A stretch of 64,000 nt of DNA. It comes from Streptomyces noursei ATCC 11455. Lineage in GTDB: Bacteria > Actinomycetota > Actinomycetes > Streptomycetales > Streptomycetaceae. This document shows positions 57,959 to 64,000 of the stretch, in pieces. Under the pieces are notes generated by a model. The model was not told the DNA's origin. It saw only the letters and a program-made list of their open reading frames with translations, and did not search any database. The stretch lies in contig NZ_CP011533.1 of NCBI RefSeq assembly GCF_001704275.1, positions 3,162,001-3,226,000 of the forward strand, read 5' to 3'. Positions within the stretch are counted from its first letter, which is position 1, and each line of letters starts with the position of its first letter. The translations under genes and the position numbers were made by a program.

Positions 57959-58885
57959 TCAGCCGCGGGTGGCGAGCGACCTCAGGAAGAACGCGAGGTT
58001 GGCCGGGCGCTCGGCGAGGCGGCGCATGAAGTAGCCGTACCAGTCCGTCCCGTAGGGGATGTAGACCCGCATCCGGTGGCCCTCCTCCACCAGCCGCTGC
58101 TGTTCCGCCTCGCGGATGCCGAACAGCATCTGGAACTCGTAGTCCGCGGGCTTGCGGCCGTTGCGGTGTGCCAGCTCCTGGGCGATGGCGACCATCCGCG
58201 GGTCGTGGGACCCGATCATCGGGTAGCCCTGCCCGGCCATCAGGATCTTCAGGCAGCGCACGTAGGCCCGGTCGACTTCCCGCTTGTCCTGGAACGCGAC
58301 CGTCGCGGGCTCCTTGTAGGCGCCCTTGACCAGCCGCACCCGGGAGCCTTCCCCGGCCAGGGCCCGGCAGTCGTCCTCGGTGCGGAAGAGGTACGACTGG
58401 AGCACCGCGCCCGTCTGGGGGAAGCGCTCGCGCAGCGTGCCGAGGATCGCGAGGGTGGAGTCGACGGTGGTGTGGTCCTCCATGTCCAGCGTCACGGTCG
58501 TGCCGGCTTCGGCGGCGGCCTCGACCACGGGGGTGACGTTGCGCAGCGCGAGGTCGTGCCCGCCGGGCAGCGCCTGCCCGAAGGCGGAGAGCTTGACCGA
58601 CATCTCGGCCTTGGTGCCCAGTCCCAGTTCCTTGAGCGCCGCGGCCAGCTGGAGGTAGGCGTCGCGGTTGCGCAGCGCCTCGGCCGGGTCGGTGATGTCC
58701 TCGCCGAGGTGGTCGAGGGTGACCTCCATACCGCGGGCGGCCAGATTCCGTACCGCCGTCATCGACTCGTCCAGGCGCTCGCCCGCGACGAACCGGTCGA
58801 CCACCGGTCGGGTGACCGGAGCGGCCGCGACGACGCGGCGGATGCTGTCGCTGCGCGCGGCGGCGAGGAGCACGGGACCCAGCAT
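57959..58885 (-). CDS. proline dehydrogenase
   Basis: 308 residues from ATG 58885 with GGAGGTG upstream; an in-frame extension to 58960 is discarded. FAD enzyme of the PutA PRODH barrel: TLDHLGEDITDPAEALRNRD, MSVKLSAFGQALPGGHDLAL, TVTLDMEDHTTVDSTL, RVRLVKGAYKEP and a C-terminal RMRVYIPYGTDWYGYFMRRL. With P5C dehydrogenase it converts proline to glutamate. Divergent from the PucR-type regulator. Confidence 0.96.
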   Translation of the reverse strand: MLGPVLLAAARSDSIRRVVAAAPVTRPVVDRFVAGERLDESMTAVRNLAARGMEVTLDHLGEDITDPAEALRNRDAYLQLAAALKELGLGTKAEMSVKLSAFGQALPGGHDLALRNVTPVVEAAAEAGTTVTLDMEDHTTVDSTLAILGTLRERFPQTGAVLQSYLFRTEDDCRALAGEGSRVRLVKGAYKEPATVAFQDKREVDRAYVRCLKILMAGQGYPMIGSHDPRMVAIAQELAHRNGRKPADYEFQMLFGIREAEQQRLVEEGHRMRVYIPYGTDWYGYFMRRLAERPANLAFFLRSLATRG

Positions 58886-59088
58886 GGGGCACCTCCACGA
58901 TTCAGGATGACAAATGCCGGCGGGCGCCGATCGGGCGGTCGCGGCGGCAAGATGAGCCACCTGAAATTTAAGGATCTCGCCACTTTCCGGCCATCGACAG
59001 CTGTCACGCCTTCGTGGCCGGCATCTCAGACAGATGTATGAGAATGGGAGGCAGGTGACGGCAGTGACGGGAGAGGGGTCGGGCGGCG

Positions 59089-60348
59089 GTGCGCGGTGAC
59101 TACCAGCAGTTGGTGGACGAGATCTCGGCGGCGCTCGGGGCGCCGGCGACGCTGGAGGACCGGGACTTCGGGCTGATCGCGTTCGGCGCGCACGAGGGCG
59201 AGGACGACGAGGTCATGGACCCGGTACGGACCCGCTCGATCCTCCAGCGGCGGTCCTCGGCCGCGGTGCGCGCGTGGTTCGAGGCGTTCGGGATCGCCCG
59301 CGCCACATCCCCGCTGCGGATCCCCCCGGACCCGGCGGCGGGGGTGTTCAAAGGCCGAATCTGTCTGCCCGTGCGGCACCGGGGAGTGGTGCACGGCTAC
59401 GTCTGGCTGCTGGACGACGGCCATCTGACCGACCTGGCACTGGGCGGCGCCGGCACCCCGCCCGACCCCCGGATGGCCCAGGCGATGGAGACCGCCGCGC
59501 GGATCGGCGCCCTGCTGGCCGACGAGTCCCGGGCCGGCTCCGAACTCGCCCAGGTGCTAAGGGAGTTGCTGACCTCGCGGACCGCCGGCCGGGCCGCCGC
59601 GGCGGCCGCGCTGCGGGACGCCCTCCGGGACACCCTGCGCTTCACCCCCGGCACCCCACTGACCCTGGTGGCGGTCCTCCCCTGGGACACCGCCGCCACC
59701 GACATCGCTCCGCTGCCGAGCCTGCCCGGGCTGCTGGCCGCCTGCCCGCTGCCCGCGGGGGACACCGGCCGCCCGGACCTGCCGGGCCCCGGCGCCGCCG
59801 AGTCCGCGCTGGCCGGGCTCGTCCGGCTGCGTCAGACCGGCTCGCCGGGCCCGGCCCACACGGCCGCCGACCATCTGCTGCGCTCCCCGCGGGCGGCGGG
59901 CGGCCCGGCGGCCGGCGACCGGGCCGGGACCCGCCCCACCCGGGGCGCCGCCGGGATCGGCCTCGCCACCCGGGAGCTGGCCGAGCTGCCGGCGAGCTGG
60001 CGGCAGGCCCTGGACGCGGCCCGCGCGGCCCGCGCCGAACCCCGGCTGGGCCCGGTCGCCGAATGGGACGCCCTCGGTGCCTACCGCCTGCTGACCGCGC
60101 TCCCGGCCGCCGCGCCCGACCCGTCCGTCGGCCCGCTGCTGGCCCCCGCGCACGCCGAACTCGCCCGTACCGCGGAGGCGTTCCTGGACTGCGCGGGCCA
60201 GGCCGGCCGCACCGCCCAGCAGTTGGGCATCCACCGCCAGACGCTCTACTACCGCCTGGCCCGGGTCGAGAAGCTGACCGGCCTCGACCTGGACGAGGGC
60301 GCGGACCGGCTGCTGCTCCACATGGCACTCAAGGCGGCGCGCCTCTAG
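59089..60348 (+). CDS. PucR/CdaR-type regulator of proline catabolism (PutR-like)
   Basis: 419 residues from GTG 59089. N-terminal sensory part ([20 protein letters not shown]), a GGDEF-like middle and a C-terminal PucR helix-turn-helix ([29 protein letters not shown]). Regulators of this type activate proline dehydrogenase and P5C dehydrogenase genes in Streptomyces; the divergent placement supports the role. The 203-bp shared gap is AT-rich near 58960-58990. Confidence 0.88.
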   Translation: MRGDYQQLVDEISAALGAPATLEDRDFGLIAFGAHEGEDDEVMDPVRTRSILQRRSSAAVRAWFEAFGIARATSPLRIPPDPAAGVFKGRICLPVRHRGVVHGYVWLLDDGHLTDLALGGAGTPPDPRMAQAMETAARIGALLADESRAGSELAQVLRELLTSRTAGRAAAAAALRDALRDTLRFTPGTPLTLVAVLPWDTAATDIAPLPSLPGLLAACPLPAGDTGRPDLPGPGAAESALAGLVRLRQTGSPGPAHTAADHLLRSPRAAGGPAAGDRAGTRPTRGAAGIGLATRELAELPASWRQALDAARAARAEPRLGPVAEWDALGAYRLLTALPAAAPDPSVGPLLAPAHAELARTAEAFLDCAGQAGRTAQQLGIHRQTLYYRLARVEKLTGLDLDEGADRLLLHMALKAARL

Positions 60349-60521
60349 GTCCTGTCCGATGGGTCAGGCGAGGGGGCGGGTGTGGCGGGGAGCGCGGCGA
60401 ACTCGGCGCCGGGAGCCGAGAGTTGGCGGCGCGTCCACGAAAGCGCCGCAGGATGCCCCGGAGTGCACCGGGACGCCACCTGATGTCCATGAACCCGTTG
60501 TCCACAGGGCCTGTTAACGAC

Positions 60522-60539
60522 CGCTACCGACAAGTAGCG
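60522..60539. promoter_or_regulatory. Inverted repeat CGCTAC-N6-GTAGCG
   Basis: Perfect 6-bp arms, ~90 bp before the metallophosphoesterase start. Resembles TetR-type operators. Confidence 0.4.
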
Positions 60540-60627
60540 TGTGCGCCGTCCGAGGGTGCCCGACTGCCGGACGGGTTCTCGGGGCACCCCTGCCTGCCGC
60601 CATGTACCGCTGCCCCAGGGGGATTTG

Positions 60628-62355
60628 ATGCACGGGATGAACCGCCGACAATTCGTGTCGAGAATGTCCGCCGTGGCGGCGGGTGCCGCGCTGTGGTCCG
60701 CGGCCTCCTACGACCGGGCGCTGGCGGTCACCGCGGCGCGGGCCGTGCGGACCCGGGGCACCACGCTGGAGCAGGCCGCCCGCCCGGTCGGCACCGGGGC
60801 GTACAAGAGGCTGGTGGCCGGTCCGGGCTGGCCGCTGGTGGTGCGCGGCGACCTGGCCGGCGCGGGCGCGGGGCGGGACGACCGCCGGACCGGGCTCGCC
60901 TCCTTCGTGCAGTTCACCGACCTGCACCTGGCGGACGTCGAGTCGCCGGTCCGGTTCGAGTATCTGGCCCGGTTCAACGACAGCGCGCACCGCCCGCAGG
61001 AGGCGCTGACCGTGCGCGGCGCCTCCTCGCTGGTCGAGCGGGTCAACGCGGTGCGCCAAGGCCCGTACACCGGGCTGCCGTTCGGCTCGGTGATGGCCAC
61101 CGGCGACAACACCGACAACCACGAGCGGATCGAGCTCGACTGGTATCTGACGGTGATGAGCGGCGGCCGGATCACCCCCAGCAGCGGCGACCCGCGGCGC
61201 TACGAAGGCGTGCAGAACTCCGACAACGCGGCGTACTGGAACCCCGAGTCCACGCTCCAGGACGCCTACAAGGCCAAGGGGCTGCCGCAGATACCGGGCT
61301 TCCTGTCCGGCGCGGCCCGCCCGTTCAGCGCGCCCGGCCTGTCCGTCCCCTGGTACACCACGGTCGGCAACCACGACGACAGCATCGAGGGCACCCTGCC
61401 CGACCTCGGCCTGCTGGGCTCGCTGTACACCGGCGACCGCAAGCTGGAGGGGTGCGACGACGCCACCGCGGCCCGGCTCTCGGACGCCCTCAAGCACGAC
61501 CCGGCGCAGGCCGCGACGCTGCTCGGTTCGCTGCTGTCCGGCGGCGGTGCGATCCGCAGGATCACCCCGGACGAGCGGCGCCACCCGTTCACCCCGACCG
61601 AGTTCGCCAAGGCCCATCTGGACCCGGCCTACACCGGCGCGGGCCCGGTCGGCCACGGCTTCACCTCCGACGCGGCGGAGAGCGGCCGGCTGTACTACAC
61701 CTTCCCGCTCGCCGAGGGCGTCCTGGGTGTCAGCCTGGACACCACCAACCGCGCGGGCTGGGCGGACGGTTCGCTGGGCACCGCCCAGCTGCACTGGCTG
61801 GAGTCGGTCCTGCAGTCGCACAGCAGCCGCTGGTACGACACCGACGGCCGCACGGTGCGCGGCAGCGGCGGCGACTGTCTGATCGTCCTGTTCAGCCACC
61901 ACACCAGCGCCAGCATGGGCAATCTGCTGCCCGACCCCTACCGGCCCTTCGAGGCCCGGCACGACGGCAAGGCCCTGGTCGACCTGCTCCAGCGCTACCC
62001 GAACGTGGTCGCCTGGGTGAACGGCCACACCCACGAGAACCGCATCACCCCGCACGGCCACGCGGTGCCCGAGCGCGCCTTCTGGGAGATCAACACCGCC
62101 TCCCACGTCGACTTCCCGCAGCACGCCCGGATCATCGAGCTGGCCGACAACGGCGACGGCACGCTGTCCCTGTTCACCACCCTGATCGAGTCCGCCGCGC
62201 CGTACGTCGCCGACATCACCGACACCTCCGACGCCGGGCTCGCCGCCCTCTACCGCGAGCTGTCGTACAACGACCCGTACGCCACGCCGGACGCCAAGAT
62301 CGGCACCCCCGCCGACCACAACACCGAGCTGCTGCTGACCCGCCCCGGGAAGTGA
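60628..62355 (+). CDS. Tat-exported metallophosphoesterase (TIGR03767-like)
   Basis: 575 residues from ATG 60628 with AGGGGG upstream. Twin-arginine signal MNRRQFVSRMSAVAAGAALW. Metallophosphoesterase motifs: QFTDLHLADVESP, ATGDNTDN, TTVGNHDDSIEG, FSHHTSASMG and VNGHTHENRI. A ~100-residue insert after GNHD (TGDRKLEGCDDATAARLSDA...) is typical of this actinobacterial group. Substrate unknown. Confidence 0.9.
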   Translation: MHGMNRRQFVSRMSAVAAGAALWSAASYDRALAVTAARAVRTRGTTLEQAARPVGTGAYKRLVAGPGWPLVVRGDLAGAGAGRDDRRTGLASFVQFTDLHLADVESPVRFEYLARFNDSAHRPQEALTVRGASSLVERVNAVRQGPYTGLPFGSVMATGDNTDNHERIELDWYLTVMSGGRITPSSGDPRRYEGVQNSDNAAYWNPESTLQDAYKAKGLPQIPGFLSGAARPFSAPGLSVPWYTTVGNHDDSIEGTLPDLGLLGSLYTGDRKLEGCDDATAARLSDALKHDPAQAATLLGSLLSGGGAIRRITPDERRHPFTPTEFAKAHLDPAYTGAGPVGHGFTSDAAESGRLYYTFPLAEGVLGVSLDTTNRAGWADGSLGTAQLHWLESVLQSHSSRWYDTDGRTVRGSGGDCLIVLFSHHTSASMGNLLPDPYRPFEARHDGKALVDLLQRYPNVVAWVNGHTHENRITPHGHAVPERAFWEINTASHVDFPQHARIIELADNGDGTLSLFTTLIESAAPYVADITDTSDAGLAALYRELSYNDPYATPDAKIGTPADHNTELLLTRPGK

Positions 62356-62376
62356 GCCGGCCGGCGCGGGCCGGGG

Positions 62377-62637
62377 CTACGCCCCGTCCTCGTCCCGCGC
62401 CGCCGCGCCGCGCTCTTGTCCGTACGGGCCGAGCACCTCGCCCTCGGTCACCCGGCGCACCGCCTCCGCCAGGTCGGCGCCGGTGGGCATCGCGTCCGGC
62501 CGGACCAGCGACTGCACCATCAGGCCGGTGAGCAGCGCCTGGTAGAAGGAGCCGACGATCCGGGCGGCCGTGGCATCGACCTCGGTGTCCGACACCCCCT
62601 CGAAGATCGCGACCAGCCCCTGTACCGGACAAGCGTC
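62377..62637 (-). pseudogene. TetR-family C-terminal remnant
   Basis: The frame reads LVAIFEGVSDTEVDATAARI, then VGSFYQALLTGLMVQSLVRPD, the ligand-domain helices of TetR proteins. The helix-turn-helix half is absent. In frame, the region is cut off by the TAA (62640-62638) that ends the PRC-barrel gene, so a deletion has joined that gene to the remnant. A GTG/ATG start inside it could give a 72-residue peptide of no obvious use. Confidence 0.7.
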
Positions 62638-63027
62638 TTACACGGATGTACCGCCCGTGTCACCGGTCCCCGGCGTGCCCGTCGTCCCGGTGCCCCGGCT
62701 CGGCCCCGGGCCGATCAGTCCGTAGTGGCGGTAGAGCCGGTCCTCCTCGGACGGGTCGAGATGGCCGTGGGCGTCGATCCGCGGCGTCTCCTTGATCGTG
62801 TGCTTGGTGTGCGGCAGGTGCAGTTCGTCGCCGACCCGCCGGGCCCCGGCCAGCGGCACGAAGGTCTCCTTCAGCCCGAACAGCCCGGTCCGCACGGTGA
62901 TCCACTCGGGCTCGTCGGTCGCGTCGTCCCGGTACACCTGCTGGACGAGGCCGAGCTTGGCGCCCTCCGCGTCCACCACGTGCAGTCCGGTCAGGCTCTG
63001 CGGGGTGTCCCCCACGGGTGCGTTCAT
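62638..63027 (-). CDS. PRC-barrel domain protein
   Basis: 129 residues from ATG 63027 with GGAAGGAGG upstream. PRC-barrel features LTGLHVVDAEGAKLGLVQQV and ETFVPLAGARRVGDELHLPH; HTIKETPRIDAHGHLDPSEE precedes a Gly/Thr-rich tail. Stress- or RNA-associated by family; function unknown. The Gly/Thr tail may be a product of the junction with the TetR remnant. Confidence 0.8.
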   Translation of the reverse strand: MNAPVGDTPQSLTGLHVVDAEGAKLGLVQQVYRDDATDEPEWITVRTGLFGLKETFVPLAGARRVGDELHLPHTKHTIKETPRIDAHGHLDPSEEDRLYRHYGLIGPGPSRGTGTTGTPGTGDTGGTSV

Positions 63028-63240
63028 GGCGTCCCGCCTCCTTCCGTGCGCACCGGCTGCCTGCGCGCACAGTTCCCATTGCGCGCCGGTCACGCCGACC
63101 CAGCGACTCGGCGGCCCCGCCGGCACCGGGCCCCGGCGGGCCACCCCTAACCCATTCGAGTGAATCGCCGTACGCGTCGTCGGCCCTCGCGGACACCGGT
63201 GCCGCACCCTGCACGCGCCCCGTACACCGCCCCGACGGCC

Positions 63241-63278
63241 ACGGGCCCGGACCCCGCCGAAGCGGGGACCGGGCCCGT
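63241..63278 (-). terminator. serA: serA terminator
   Basis: ACGGGCCCGG-A-CCCCGC and its complement around CGAA, one A/A mismatch, ~20 bp after the serA stop. Confidence 0.88.
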
Positions 63279-63299
63279 GGAACCACGAGAGCCCAAGGC

Positions 63300-64000
63300 T
63301 CAGTGGGTGAGGTTCACCGCGCGCACCGAGGTCGCGCCGATCTCCTCGGAGATCTCCGACAGCACGTTCGCCGGAATGGTGTCGTCGACCGTCAGCACGA
63401 CCAGCGCCTCACCGCCGACGTCGGCACGGGCGACCTGCATGCCGCCGATGTTGATGCCCGCCTCGCCCAGGATCCGGCCGACGGTGCCGACGACGCCGGG
63501 GCGGTCGGTGTAGCGCAGGAACGCCATGTGGTCGGCGAGCGCCAGGTCGATGGAGTGGTCACCGACCGCGACGACCTTCTGGACGTTCTTGTGGCCGGCG
63601 AGCGTGCCGGAGATCGACACCTCCTCGCCACTGGCGAGGGTGCCGCGCACGGTGACCACGTTGCGGTGCTCGGGCGACTCGCTGCTGGTGGTCAGCCGCA
63701 CCTCGACGCCGCGCTCCTGCGCGAAGAGCGGGGCGTTGACGTAGGACACCGTCTCCGCGACGACGTCCTCGAACACGCCCTTGAGCGCGGAGAGTTCGAG
63801 CACCTTCACGTCGTGCTGGGTGATCTCGCCGTACACCTCGACGTCGAGGCGCATGGCGACCTCGCCGGCCAGCGCGGTGAAGATCCGGCCCAGCCGCTCG
63901 GCCAGCGGCAGGCCGGGCTTGACGTCCTCGGCGATCACGCCGCCCTGGACGTTGACCGCGTCCGGGACCAGCTCGCCGGCGAGCGCCAGCCGCACCGACT
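63300..64000 (-). CDS. serA: D-3-phosphoglycerate dehydrogenase, C-terminal part
   Basis: At least 233 residues; the N-terminal catalytic half lies beyond 64000. Present are the last catalytic-domain residues (LALAGELVPDAVNVQGG), the allosteric substrate-binding (ASB) insert typical of actinobacterial type I enzymes (RLGRIFTALAGEVAMRLDVE) and a C-terminal ACT domain (LRYTDRPGVVGTVGRILGEA, INIGGMQVARADVGGEALVV) that binds serine. First step of serine synthesis. Confidence 0.95.
   Translation of the reverse strand, partial: SVRLALAGELVPDAVNVQGGVIAEDVKPGLPLAERLGRIFTALAGEVAMRLDVEVYGEITQHDVKVLELSALKGVFEDVVAETVSYVNAPLFAQERGVEVRLTTSSESPEHRNVVTVRGTLASGEEVSISGTLAGHKNVQKVVAVGDHSIDLALADHMAFLRYTDRPGVVGTVGRILGEAGINIGGMQVARADVGGEALVVLTVDDTIPANVLSEISEEIGATSVRAVNLTH

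Overview
The window is a high-GC actinobacterial chromosome segment, almost certainly from Streptomyces. The evidence is the extreme third-position GC, frequent GTG/TTG starts, two tandem conservons (cvnABCD sets), an HU protein with a lysine/alanine tail (HupS type), an NdgR-type IclR regulator divergent from leuCD, and the AccB/AccE acyl-CoA carboxylase pair. No prophage, IS element, CRISPR array or resistance island is visible, so this is core chromosome with a few decaying or unusual loci.

Layout. 1-16.8 kb is housekeeping: a DUF177 protein (cut by the window edge), a DivIVA-like coiled-coil protein, coaD, rsmD, recG (interrupted by an intein), a DAK2/FakA-like gene, rpmB, thiD-thiL, a stand-alone Lrp/AsnC effector domain, a DUF3515 lipoprotein, ddl, gpsA-plsC, cofC, a small OB-like protein and hupS. 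16.8-19.8 kb holds leuCD and divergent ndgR around a 21-bp palindrome. 20.0-22.9 kb holds five tRNA genes (3 Glu, 2 Gln), a HAD hydrolase and gltX. 22.9-24.0 kb holds a FAH-family enzyme and a 61-aa protein with a duplicated motif. 24.5-34.8 kb is two consecutive conservons.

34.9-36.1 kb is a decayed patch: a DhaL domain facing away from an MFS transporter fragment. It is followed by accE-accB, a Tat-exported polysaccharide lyase 8, a YceI protein, cimA behind a probable leader/attenuator, an MHS transporter, a TetR regulator and agmatine deiminase. 46.9-51.1 kb is an unusual urease-like pair (ureAB fusion plus ureC) divergent from an NCS1 permease, with three copies of one operator-like motif between them. 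The rest is ilvE, leuB, a Tat-exported purple-acid-phosphatase-like enzyme, the proline catabolic genes (P5C dehydrogenase, proline dehydrogenase and a divergent PucR-type activator), a second Tat-exported metallophosphoesterase, a TetR remnant, a PRC-barrel protein and the 3' part of serA.

Themes. Branched-chain amino acid synthesis is scattered through the window (leuCD, cimA, ilvE, leuB) with at least two visible control devices: the NdgR palindrome and an Ile-Ile leader with an intrinsic terminator before cimA. Nitrogen scavenging (agmatine deiminase, urease-like enzyme, NCS1 permease, proline oxidation) is a second theme. The strongest novelty is a 256-residue class-3-type intein that begins with Ala and sits inside the Walker A P-loop of RecG.
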